This document shows, in pieces, positions 20,349-28,582 of a DNA stretch of 40,431 nt; within the stretch, counting starts at the first letter, position 1; every line of letters starts with the position of its first letter. Made by a program: the position numbers and the translations under genes. The notes beneath the pieces were generated by a model that was not told the DNA's origin, did not search any database, and saw only the letters and a program-made list of their open reading frames with translations. The DNA comes from a virus, in the IMG/VR virus record IMGVR_UViG_3300035698_016663, positions 1-40,431 of that record. One strand, written 5' to 3'.

Positions 20349-20636
20349 ATGGCAAACTTTGGATTTGGAGATACGTCTCTGACATTTACAACATCTAGTT
20401 CAAGCACTACGTCTACTACTTCTAGTACTACTTCTAGTACTACTTCTAGTACAACAAGTACTACAACTAGTGCAACTTCAACAACAAGTACTACTTCAAG
20501 TACTACATCAAGTACTACTTCTAGTACAACAAGTAGCACAACAAGTACTACGACTAGTGCAACGACTACAACAAGTAGCACTACTTCCAGTACAACAACT
20601 AGTAGCACAACTAGTACTACTACTACTGGACCATAA
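20349..20636 (+). CDS. Mucin-like Ser/Thr-repeat protein, 95 aa
   Basis: After a 13-residue head (MANFGFGDTSLTF) almost every residue is Ser or Thr, with Ala only in TTTSAT units and a final TGP. There is no globular domain. Such sequence is an extended, potentially heavily O-glycosylated stalk. The same higher-order motif (STTSTTTSATSTTSTTSSTT) recurs in the long protein at 26795-28573, and the sugar cassette lies between them. It may be a virion surface decoration, an acceptor for the encoded glycosyltransferases, or a remnant of a partial duplication of the larger gene. Confidence 0.7.
   Translation: MANFGFGDTSLTFTTSSSSTTSTTSSTTSSTTSSTTSTTTSATSTTSTTSSTTSSTTSSTTSSTTSTTTSATTTTSSTTSSTTTSSTTSTTTTGP
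20388..20633 (+). repeat. Ser/Thr codon repeat tract, copy 1
   Basis: About 245 nt of near-exclusive ACN, AGY and TCN codons encode the repeat of the 95-residue protein. Synonymous codons are mixed (AGT, TCA, TCT; ACA, ACT, ACG). Confidence 0.85.
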
Positions 20637-20659
20637 ATAACTTCACATAAGGAGGAAAA

Positions 20660-21925
20660 ATGAAGAAAAAAATTGGTATTTTAACGACTTTCTACGAATG
20701 GAACAAGTCTTACAGCTTAACTTCAGTAGTAGAAAATCAACTTCTATCTCTTTTAAAGAATGGATATGCACCAGTTCTATTGGTTCACGATAATTTCAAA
20801 GATGAAACTATTGTGCCATCTGGGGTAGAAGTTCGCAAAGTAGTTCCAAGATTCACGTTGGTTGATTATGCGGGGAACCAACAAGTTGATAAAGATTTTG
20901 AGGAACAAGTGAAAACAGCAAAGGAGGCGTTTGAAGCTCATTTACAAGATATAGACGTGGTTTTAACCCATGACCTTATCTTCCAAGGATGGTTTCTGCC
21001 TTACAACGTAGCTATGCGACAAGCTCAACCTAATCTAAAATGTCGTTGGTTACATTGGGTGCATTCAGCTCCATCACCAAGACCAGCAAACTTAGCATAT
21101 CCACATGACTGCAGATATAAGATGATGCCTAATTCTAAGCTCATCTATATGAATCATTATGATACTCTCAAATTAGCAGAAATGTATGCTGGTAGGATTG
21201 ATGATATAAGAGTTGTTTTTAATCCATTAGACCCAAGAAGTTTCTATAAGTTACATCCATTAGTTCATAAGGTCATTGACAAATATGACTTATTGAGTGC
21301 TGATATAGTGGATGTATACCCAGTTTCATCAACAAGATTTGGGGGTAAACAAGTTAAGAAAGTAATACAAGTTTTGGCAGAAATTAAGAAACAAGGACGT
21401 TCAGTTAGATTTGTGTGTCCAAATGCACACGCTAACGCAGACAGAGAAAAGAAGGCAGTAGAAGAATTACTGCACTACGGAATTGAACGAGGTTTAACTA
21501 GAGAGGAAATGATTTTTACCTCTTTTGAGGATACGCCAGATTATGAATCTGGGATTCCACACGAAGCGGTTAGAGATTTCTTTCTCTTATCAAATCTGTT
21601 TATCTTCCCTACTTTATCTGAAAATTGTCCCTTAATTCTTTTGGAGGCTGCTATGGCAAAGTGTTTACTAGTTCTTAATAAGAATTTCCCACCATTAAGA
21701 GATTTCTTTGGAAAAGATGCATTATATTTCGAATTCGGTTCTCTAGTTCAGAATATTAGCTACAATAATGAAGAACAGTTCTTCAGAGATGTAGGATTAA
21801 TAATTATAGCTGAATTAGAAAAGAACAGACCATTAAATGCATTTAAAACTATTAAGCAGAAATTTAACTACGATTTCGTGTTCAAGAAAATGATGGAACC
21901 ATTATTTTTTGAGCAATGGGATTAA
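20660..21925 (+). CDS. GT4-type glycosyltransferase
   Basis: This 421-residue GT-B enzyme has an N-terminal acceptor domain that starts KKIGILTTFYEW and includes VVLTHDLIFQGWFLPYN. The C-terminal nucleotide-sugar domain has the EX7E signature of retaining GT4 enzymes: ENCPLILLE, Glu321 and Glu329, within FIFPTLSENCPLILLEAAMA. A conserved RFGGKQVKKV donor-phosphate segment is near 226-235. Acceptor and sugar are unknown. AAGGAGG stands 6 nt before the ATG, so it is well translated. It is the first gene of the sugar cassette and follows the Ser/Thr repeat gene by 23 nt. Confidence 0.85.
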   Translation: MKKKIGILTTFYEWNKSYSLTSVVENQLLSLLKNGYAPVLLVHDNFKDETIVPSGVEVRKVVPRFTLVDYAGNQQVDKDFEEQVKTAKEAFEAHLQDIDVVLTHDLIFQGWFLPYNVAMRQAQPNLKCRWLHWVHSAPSPRPANLAYPHDCRYKMMPNSKLIYMNHYDTLKLAEMYAGRIDDIRVVFNPLDPRSFYKLHPLVHKVIDKYDLLSADIVDVYPVSSTRFGGKQVKKVIQVLAEIKKQGRSVRFVCPNAHANADREKKAVEELLHYGIERGLTREEMIFTSFEDTPDYESGIPHEAVRDFFLLSNLFIFPTLSENCPLILLEAAMAKCLLVLNKNFPPLRDFFGKDALYFEFGSLVQNISYNNEEQFFRDVGLIIIAELEKNRPLNAFKTIKQKFNYDFVFKKMMEPLFFEQWD

Positions 21926-21935
21926 CCACAAAAAT

Positions 21936-22703
21936 ATGGCAGATAAATCAATAACAAATCTAGAATACAAAGAACATCCAGAGGTAGACTACACCAAAAG
22001 GAAACAATGGTTGAGGAATGTAGATATGTTTAAGAAGACTCATCAGATTTTACAACCAACCACAAGAGCAATCTACCAATACATTAAAGATGTTTGTACA
22101 GACCACGTAAAGAACCACCCACAATATCCTAAATTTAATTGGAAACCAAAGATTATAGACATAGGATGTGGAGGGGGATATGGTTCAAATGTTCTGTCTC
22201 AAGAAGCTGACTTTTGTTGGGGGATTGATATAGACAAAGAAAGTATTGCTTGGGCAAAGCAAGTTTTCACTAGACACAAGAATAATATCTATTATTCATC
22301 TCAATTAACTTTTGATGTAATGGATATTACTAATGAGCCTAGAGAATTAATGGCTTTTGATATAGCAGTATGTGTCGAAGTAATTGAACACATTGAAGAT
22401 TATGAGAAGGTGATTGAGTTTATTAAGAGGGTTTGTAAGAAGCATAAAAAAACTGGTAAATACTTAGAACCACCTCAAGGAACTCAAATTTACATTTCTT
22501 CACCAAATAGGAATCATCCTAAGATAAGTAATGATAGTCCTAAAAACAAAATGCACGTTAGAGAGTGGACTCCAGCTGAGATGTATGACATCTTAACAAA
22601 GCACTTTAAGTATGTTGTTCTAATGGACTGTCACGGCAAACCATTAGAATTAGATGACAAAACTAGTTCAATCCTATTATTTAAGTGCGAGACACCAAAA
22701 TGA
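21936..22703 (+). CDS. Class I SAM methyltransferase of the sugar cassette
   Basis: This 255-residue protein has motif I IIDIGCGGGYG at 73-83, the acidic GIDID at 96-100, and FDIAVCVEVIEHIEDYEKV as motif IV and post-region, typical of the UbiE/type 11 family. Within a cluster of glycosyltransferases an O-methyltransferase that caps or modifies a sugar is the likely role. The ATG at 21936 (MADKSITNL) is preferred over an upstream in-frame start that overlaps the previous gene. Its TGA overlaps the next ATG. Confidence 0.78.
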   Translation: MADKSITNLEYKEHPEVDYTKRKQWLRNVDMFKKTHQILQPTTRAIYQYIKDVCTDHVKNHPQYPKFNWKPKIIDIGCGGGYGSNVLSQEADFCWGIDIDKESIAWAKQVFTRHKNNIYYSSQLTFDVMDITNEPRELMAFDIAVCVEVIEHIEDYEKVIEFIKRVCKKHKKTGKYLEPPQGTQIYISSPNRNHPKISNDSPKNKMHVREWTPAEMYDILTKHFKYVVLMDCHGKPLELDDKTSSILLFKCETPK

Positions 22704-23866
22704 AAACACCAATAGTATCAGTCATAATTCCAGCAAGAAACGAGTTCCCTCAGATAGTTTTCACAGTATATTCCATTATTCATGATTTAGAAACATTTTT
22801 AGAACCATCAGAATTTGAGATAATTATTTGTAATAATTGTCCCTCTGATGAAGTCTATCCTAGAAGGGCGTTAGGAGGAAGCATCGATTATTTGATGCCA
22901 AGGGGAATATATTGGAACAGAGTATTGAAAGTGCTATATGACCCAATAGCTGGGAATCACAGCACCAGGAACAAAGGTGTTGATATAGCAAGAGGTAAAT
23001 ACATTTTCTTTAGTGACGCACATATGGCGTATAGAAGAGGATATTTTCAAAAGATGATTAAAGCTATAGACGATACTGGAGGATTAGTCCACGGAACCAT
23101 AGGATGGATGGGAGCATATCCAGTCGGAGGTTCAATGGGTTACCAGTATACAATGAAGTTGGGCGAGGAAATTAAGGGAACCTGGAATAATTACAAACTT
23201 GTAGATGACCCATTCTACATTCCGCTACAAGGGCATTGTTGCCTAGGAATGACTAGAAAACAATTCATAGAGTTTGGAGGTTATCCAGAATATCACAGAT
23301 GTTATGGGGGTGGAGAATTCTATCTTGATATGAAATGGTGGATGTTTGGTTCTACTGTATCAGTAGTACCAGGAGCCGTTGCTTATCATCTGAATGCTCC
23401 AAGAGGATATAGTTATCATCACGATGACTATATTCACAATATCTTCTTAATAGGACATGCCTTGGGAATGGAGGGTTGGGCAGAAAGAGCCTACCTTAAC
23501 TGGATGAGAAAAGGGACTGGAGAGATTGTTACTAGATTATGGGAAGAAGCTAGAGAGGAAGCTAAGGAAGACAAGGAGTTCATTAAATCAAAGACTGTTA
23601 AAACTTTCAATGAATTATTGGTAGAGAGACCTTGGGACAAGTTGAATGAAGCAAAATATGGTAAGTCAAATTCTTCAATGTTAATTTTTCATGATACTTG
23701 GATTCCACTAATTAAAGGAACTCCTGCTGAAAAGCTATACAACGAATCACAACTTCAGAAGGATTTAGCCAAATTCATTAATGAGAATTTAGCAGATAAA
23801 GTTTACAAGAGAGGATATAAGCCACCTGTTCCAAAAAGAATAATTGAACACAAAAAAGATGGCTAA
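22700..23866 (+). CDS. GT2 family glycosyltransferase
   Basis: This 388-residue GT-A enzyme opens with VSVIIPARNEFPQIV, the GT2 nucleotide-binding start, followed by ICNNCPSDE and NHSTRNKGVDIARGKYIFFS. The metal-binding motif reads DAH (106-108) where DxD is usual. The region HCCLGMTRKQFIEFGGYPEY and the GGGEFYLDMKWW segment match the acceptor and catalytic-base part (ED-type). The C-terminal 130 residues are a helical extension. It is coupled by ATGA to the methyltransferase. Confidence 0.82.
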   Translation: MKTPIVSVIIPARNEFPQIVFTVYSIIHDLETFLEPSEFEIIICNNCPSDEVYPRRALGGSIDYLMPRGIYWNRVLKVLYDPIAGNHSTRNKGVDIARGKYIFFSDAHMAYRRGYFQKMIKAIDDTGGLVHGTIGWMGAYPVGGSMGYQYTMKLGEEIKGTWNNYKLVDDPFYIPLQGHCCLGMTRKQFIEFGGYPEYHRCYGGGEFYLDMKWWMFGSTVSVVPGAVAYHLNAPRGYSYHHDDYIHNIFLIGHALGMEGWAERAYLNWMRKGTGEIVTRLWEEAREEAKEDKEFIKSKTVKTFNELLVERPWDKLNEAKYGKSNSSMLIFHDTWIPLIKGTPAEKLYNESQLQKDLAKFINENLADKVYKRGYKPPVPKRIIEHKKDG

Positions 23867-24602
23867 AAAATTAAGTATATTAATTTCGGCTTACAATAAG
23901 AATGATTTAGCAGCAGCACACGTGAGAGAATGTATGAATTCTACCAGAATGCCAGATGAGATAATCGTTGTAAACGATGGTGGAGCAATAGATTTGAGGG
24001 ACAAAATAGCAGCCTTAGATATTAAAACAAGAGTTGTTTATGCTAGGGTTCTCGAAGATATCCCCTGGAATTACACAGGAGCTAGGAACCTAGGGTTCTG
24101 GCTATCAACTGGAGATTATGTAGTAATTGAAGACACAGACCAAGTTCCATTTCCAGAATTCTACGAAGAGGCTATAAAGTATTTAGAAGAAAATCCTGAA
24201 TGTGGAAAAGTATGTTCAACTGGTCGAGAAAAGGTCTTATCAAACGACATCATCAATAAAGATAAGAAGGATTGGAAGAAGTTAGGATATACTGCCTATC
24301 ACAGAGATACGGGAATGCATAGAAGGGAAGTCTATTTGAAACTTAAAGGCTATGACGAGAGATTTGCGGGAGCTTATGCCTGGTGTTCAACTGACTGGCA
24401 GAGAAGAATAGAGAGGGCTGGTTACAAAATTGGTAATATTGGAAAATACTACACAGTAGTAGACGGAGATACAGAGGGGCTTACTAGGCAAAAGAGTTAC
24501 AGAAATTGGGAAATGGCTAGAGAAGCAGATGGTCATATCCAAGGTCCAATAGGAATTTTAAACTTTAAATACGAATATGAAGTCTTTGAACCTAAGGAAT
24601 GA
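23859..24602 (+). CDS. GT2 family glycosyltransferase with galactosyltransferase-like C-terminus
   Basis: This 247-residue protein begins MAKKLSILISAYNKND and has NYTGARNLGFWLSTGDYVVI then EDTDQVP with the DxD at 92-94. The C-terminal part FAGAYAWCSTDWQRRIERAG resembles the Glyco_transf_7C region. It overlaps the previous gene by 8 nt. The donor and acceptor are unknown; with the other two transferases it could build a short oligosaccharide. Confidence 0.82.
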   Translation: MAKKLSILISAYNKNDLAAAHVRECMNSTRMPDEIIVVNDGGAIDLRDKIAALDIKTRVVYARVLEDIPWNYTGARNLGFWLSTGDYVVIEDTDQVPFPEFYEEAIKYLEENPECGKVCSTGREKVLSNDIINKDKKDWKKLGYTAYHRDTGMHRREVYLKLKGYDERFAGAYAWCSTDWQRRIERAGYKIGNIGKYYTVVDGDTEGLTRQKSYRNWEMAREADGHIQGPIGILNFKYEYEVFEPKE

Positions 24603-25134
24603 TGATGTATTACAAATTAATCCAGTTTCAGCACAACAAAGAAATGCTATAAGAGAAAAAAGTTTGTTTGAAAAATTCTTAGAAGCAGATAAGATTTTTG
24701 AAGAATATAATTATCCTTGCACATTAACAGTTTTAGCAGAAGGTATTGACAAAAACCCAGAATGGGTACGTCATATCAAAGAGAATTTAGACCGTTACAA
24801 CATTGAATTACACGGATGGTCTCATGATAAGTATATCAGAATGTCAGAAGAAAATGGTGAAAAAGAATTAGCTAGAGCCATCAGAAAGATAGAAAAAACA
24901 TTCGGTATTAAAGTCTCAATTTGGTACGTTCCATATGGGAGGGGAAATGTACCAGAATGGGGACATAGAGTTTGTAACAGATTAGGAATTAAAATGGATG
25001 TTCCAACAATGAAATGTTTACCTTACTTCTGGAAAAGAAAACCAGAAAGGAAAGAAATCAATTTTCATTATTGGGATGATAGACAGGTTAGGCAAATTAA
25101 AAAAATAATAAAGGAAATATGTCAAAACAAATAG
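24577..25134 (+). CDS. NodB-type polysaccharide deacetylase homologue
   Basis: This compact 185-residue protein retains the main NodB motifs: an N-terminal RNDD (Asp9, Asp10), the metal-binding HGWSH (His79, His83) and WYVPYGRGN near 116-124 in place of RxPYG. It would remove acetyl groups from an N- or O-acetylated sugar. Usual NodB domains are close to 200 residues, so it is complete but minimal, with no signal peptide, in keeping with an intracellular or virion-sugar substrate. It overlaps its neighbours on both sides (26 and 16 nt). Confidence 0.75.
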   Translation: MKSLNLRNDDVLQINPVSAQQRNAIREKSLFEKFLEADKIFEEYNYPCTLTVLAEGIDKNPEWVRHIKENLDRYNIELHGWSHDKYIRMSEENGEKELARAIRKIEKTFGIKVSIWYVPYGRGNVPEWGHRVCNRLGIKMDVPTMKCLPYFWKRKPERKEINFHYWDDRQVRQIKKIIKEICQNK

Positions 25135-25916
25135 CTATTATAGGAAGTGAGGGCTATGTTGGAAAAGGTATGGTGGAGTTCTTCGGAGAACACTACAGCC
25201 TTGTAAAATATGACCCAATTCTAGGCGGAGACAACGCCAGTAAGAAGGAAGTCAATAAATGCATTTTAGCAGTTGTTGGAGTTCCTACAGAGATGAATGA
25301 AGACCGTTCCGCAAACATTTCTATCGTGGAGGAAGTAGTTAGTTGGATTGAAGCACCAGTAATCTGGATTCGTTCAACTGTGCCTCCAGGCACATGTGAA
25401 ATGTTAAGTAAGAAGTATAAGAAAAGAATAGTATTCTCCCCAGAATATCTTGGAGAGAGTAAATATTGGACAGCTTGGAAATTTCACAACAGCGAGAAAG
25501 AGTGTCCTTGGTTCATTTTAGGAGGAGATAAGGAAGACACTCAGTACATTCTCGATTTAATAGTCCCGATTGCTGGTCCTTCAAAACATTATAGGCAAAT
25601 GAGTGTATTAGAAGCTGAAGTTGCCAAGTATATGGAAAATATGTACTTCGCAATGAAGGTAACATTTGCTAATGAGATGAAAAAAGCGTGTGATGCCCTC
25701 GGAGCCAATTACTGGCAAGTAAGAGATGGTTGGGGATTAGACCCAAGAGTAGACAAAATGCACACAGCAGTATTCCCAAACAAACCAGGCTTTGGAGGGA
25801 AATGCTTACCAAAGGACTTAAACGCATTTATCGCAGCCTGTGAGAAAGCAGGATACGACCCATTGTTCTTAAAAGAAATTTGGGAATCTAATAAAAGATT
25901 TAGAGGCGATGAGTAA
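25119..25916 (+). CDS. Short UDP-glucose/GDP-mannose dehydrogenase-like enzyme
   Basis: This 265-residue protein has an N-terminal Rossmann fold (IAIIGSEGYVG, Gly9/Gly12/Gly15), STVPPGTCE, FSPEYLGES, a central EVAKYMEN helix and the catalytic-Cys motif GFGGKCLPKD with Cys229. These match the UDP-sugar 6-dehydrogenase family. Normal members exceed 380 residues; here the sequence ends after the central domain and lacks the C-terminal UDP-binding domain, so the substrate pocket must be completed by a dimer partner or differs. Likely reaction: NAD-dependent oxidation of a UDP-hexose to a uronic acid. It overlaps the epimerase gene by 8 nt. Confidence 0.8.
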   Translation: MSKQIAIIGSEGYVGKGMVEFFGEHYSLVKYDPILGGDNASKKEVNKCILAVVGVPTEMNEDRSANISIVEEVVSWIEAPVIWIRSTVPPGTCEMLSKKYKKRIVFSPEYLGESKYWTAWKFHNSEKECPWFILGGDKEDTQYILDLIVPIAGPSKHYRQMSVLEAEVAKYMENMYFAMKVTFANEMKKACDALGANYWQVRDGWGLDPRVDKMHTAVFPNKPGFGGKCLPKDLNAFIAACEKAGYDPLFLKEIWESNKRFRGDE

Positions 25917-26781
25917 TATAATCGTAACAGGAGGTGCGGGGTTTATTGCCTCGCACTTGGTAGACAGACTTATTGAGTTAGGACATGATGTCTTGGTCAT
26001 TGACAATTTAAGTACGGGAAAAAAGGAAAACATTAATTCTAAAGCTCAATTTTTAGAATTTGATGTACAAAATGTTCTTTTAACAGAAGAAATAGATTAC
26101 ATTTTTCACTTAGCAGCTTTAGCTAGTGTTCCAGAATCTGTAGATAAACCAAGAGAAGCACACATTTCTAATGTAGATGGTACCTTCAATATATTAAATC
26201 AGGCTAGATTGGCTGGAGTTAAGAAAGTTATCTTCGCTTCATCCTCAGCAATTTATGGAGACCAAAAATTACCATATTCTGAAGACCTACCAAACCTACC
26301 AAAAAGCCCTTACGCCTTGCATAAGGCAATTGGAGAAGATTATTTAAAATTATTTGATGAATTATATGATTTACCGACCCTCTCTCTTAGATTTTTTAAC
26401 GTATATGGGAATAGAGCAGACCCTAATAGCCAGTATTCGTTGGTAATATCTAAGTTTTTGAAGCTAAAGAAAGAGGAAAAGCCGTTAACAATTTACGGGG
26501 ACGGAGAACAAAGCAGAGATTTCGTTTACGTAGATGACGTAATAGATGCTTTAATAGCAGCTATGGACTCAGACGTAAGAAACAAAGTAATTAATATCTG
26601 TAGTGGAAAGAGAACTTCAATTAATGAAATAGCAGATATTATAGGAGGAGAAAAGAAGTATCTTAAAAAAAGGAAGGGAGATGCATTACACACACAAGGA
26701 AACAATTTTTTAGCATTGCAATTATTGGGATGGTCACCAAAAGTATCAATTAAAAAGGGAATTAAGAAAATAAAAATTTAA
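25909..26781 (+). CDS. Extended SDR NAD-dependent epimerase/dehydratase
   Basis: This 290-residue protein has the GGAGFIA cofactor motif at 8-14, IFHLAALASVPES, FASSSAIYG, the catalytic YALHK (Tyr135, Lys139), and RFFNVYGNRADPN, all typical of UDP-hexose 4-epimerase-like and UDP-glucuronate epimerase or decarboxylase enzymes. With the dehydrogenase upstream, a UDP-Glc to UDP-GlcA to epimer or pentose route is a reasonable inference. It is a little shorter than bacterial GalE. It closes the sugar cassette. Confidence 0.85.
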   Translation: MSNIIVTGGAGFIASHLVDRLIELGHDVLVIDNLSTGKKENINSKAQFLEFDVQNVLLTEEIDYIFHLAALASVPESVDKPREAHISNVDGTFNILNQARLAGVKKVIFASSSAIYGDQKLPYSEDLPNLPKSPYALHKAIGEDYLKLFDELYDLPTLSLRFFNVYGNRADPNSQYSLVISKFLKLKKEEKPLTIYGDGEQSRDFVYVDDVIDALIAAMDSDVRNKVINICSGKRTSINEIADIIGGEKKYLKKRKGDALHTQGNNFLALQLLGWSPKVSIKKGIKKIKI

Positions 26782-26794
26782 GGGAGGGAAACGA

Positions 26795-28573
26795 GTGATA
26801 GATAAAACATTATTATTACAATTTGCAAATACACCAATTGGGAGGGAGTATTTTGGGGTGCCAGAAAGAAAAGAAGTCATTAAAATTACTGATGGTTCTG
26901 TTCATTATTATACAGGAAAATTATCTAAAAATCCTTTAAATCCTGAAGCAAAAGTAATTTGTTCTCAAGGAACTCCTGGTGGAAGAAATATAAAAAGAGT
27001 TAAACAATTATTAAAGATATTTCCATCTATAATTGAATTAGCTTTAATGGGACAAAAATATCCTTTAGTATTTTTAATGGCTGATACAGGATATAATTCA
27101 CCAACGGCAACAGGGGGAACTTACAATCAATGGACTAATCCTGCTAATGCTTATGCTAGTAATGATACTTATGCTACAAGAACAGACCCAAGCACTACTA
27201 AGTATAAACAAAGTTATGAAACATTTGGCTTTGGAGTCCCCGTTGGGGCGACAATAGACGGCATAGAGGGTAGTTACGAAGGTAAATGTTCAGCAAACAG
27301 TAAGCCGTTTTATGTTGGAGTCAAGAGAAATACGACCTTTAATGCTACTTTTAAACAATTACTTTTTAGTATCGCAGAAAGCACTCAGACAGCAGGGGGA
27401 CCTGAAGATATATGGGATGCGTGGGCAGAAGACATATGGTCAAGTAGTGATTTCGCAGACGGAACTTTTGCGGCAAGTATTTCAACCACGGGAAGTGAAG
27501 GCGGATATACTTATTCTCTTGATCATATACAAATAAAAGTTTATTATACCGTTGTTACAACTACTAGTACCACATCAACTACTAGTAGTACTACTAGTAC
27601 ATCTACGAGTACTACTACCAGCTCTACAACTAGTTCAACTACATCCACCACAACTTCAGCTACTTCAACAACTTCTACAACTAGTTCTACTACCTCAACA
27701 ACAACATCAGCTACTACTACAACAAGTACTACTTCTTCAACTACATCTAGTACTACTAGCTCAACAACATCAACTACAACTTCAGCTACATCTACTACGA
27801 GTACTACATCATCTACAACATCAAGCACCACATCTTCTACAACCTCTAGTACTACAAGCACAACTACAAGTGCTACATCTACAACTTCCACAACCTCCAG
27901 CACAACTACCTCAACAACAACTTTCATAACTACCACAACTTCTTCGACTACTAGTACTACTACAAGTGCTACTTCAACAACTTCTACAACTAGTTCAAAT
28001 ACTTCAACTACATCTACGACTAGTTCAACAACATCTAGTACAACAAGTTCAACTACTAGCAGTACTACAAGTACTACATCTAGTACTACTTCAAGTACTA
28101 CATCAAGTACTACTTCTAGTACTACTTCTACTACAAGTTCAACTACATCTTCTACTACATCTAGCACAACAAGTTCTACAACAAGTTCTACTACAAGTAC
28201 TACATCTAGTACTACATCTAGCACTACTTCAACTACTAGTTCAACTACAAGTTCAACAAGTTCAACAACTTCCACTACTACAAATACCAGTTCTACAACT
28301 TCAAGTACTACCAGTTCTACTACATCAACAACAACCAGTTCTACTACATCAAGTACAAGTTCTACAACATCCAGCACTACTAGTTCAACTACAAGCAGTA
28401 CCACCTCTTCAACCACCTCAACCTCTAGTACGACTTCAACATCAACTTCAACATCAACATCCACTTCTACATCAAGTACAACCACAGCTCCACCATTCAT
28501 GGTAGCTCAGTTGGAGAAAGAAGATTTTAAACCAATACTTGATATTGATATTAATTGGAGGGAGAATAGATAA
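26795..28573 (+). CDS. Large virion protein with beta domain and mucin-like Ser/Thr stalk
   Basis: This 592-residue protein starts with GTG at 26795 behind a strong GGGAGGG. Residues 1-105 form a basic N-terminal region. About 110-252 look like a beta-sandwich domain of a type common in phage proteins (NQWTNPANAYASNDTYAT; FGFGVPVGATIDGIEG; YSLDHIQIKVYY). Residues 254-564 are almost purely Ser/Thr with periodic TTTSAT. The last 28 residues (MVAQLEKEDFKPILDIDINW) may anchor it in the virion or act in assembly. The stalk is the obvious acceptor for the adjacent glycosylation enzymes. It lies directly before the adaptor gene, so a surface appendage or host-binding role is likely. Confidence 0.75.
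   Translation: MIDKTLLLQFANTPIGREYFGVPERKEVIKITDGSVHYYTGKLSKNPLNPEAKVICSQGTPGGRNIKRVKQLLKIFPSIIELALMGQKYPLVFLMADTGYNSPTATGGTYNQWTNPANAYASNDTYATRTDPSTTKYKQSYETFGFGVPVGATIDGIEGSYEGKCSANSKPFYVGVKRNTTFNATFKQLLFSIAESTQTAGGPEDIWDAWAEDIWSSSDFADGTFAASISTTGSEGGYTYSLDHIQIKVYYTVVTTTSTTSTTSSTTSTSTSTTTSSTTSSTTSTTTSATSTTSTTSSTTSTTTSATTTTSTTSSTTSSTTSSTTSTTTSATSTTSTTSSTTSSTTSSTTSSTTSTTTSATSTTSTTSSTTTSTTTFITTTTSSTTSTTTSATSTTSTTSSNTSTTSTTSSTTSSTTSSTTSSTTSTTSSTTSSTTSSTTSSTTSTTSSTTSSTTSSTTSSTTSSTTSTTSSTTSSTTSTTSSTTSSTSSTTSTTTNTSSTTSSTTSSTTSTTTSSTTSSTSSTTSSTTSSTTSSTTSSTTSTSSTTSTSTSTSTSTSTSSTTTAPPFMVAQLEKEDFKPILDIDINWRENR
27557..28487 (+). repeat. Ser/Thr codon repeat tract, copy 2
   Basis: About 930 nt of Ser/Thr codons form a direct repeat with the 20388-20633 tract. 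Synonymous codon choice is strongly mixed. The antisense strand stays open over most of the tract as a by-product. Confidence 0.85.
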
Positions 28574-28582
28574 AACAAATAT

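Noticed and set aside
27544-28500. Long antisense frame rich in Val, Leu and Glu (and a similar one at 20336-20608)
   Set aside because: It is the mirror of Ser/Thr codons (antisense of ACN/AGY gives Val/Leu-type codons) and has no independent start signal.
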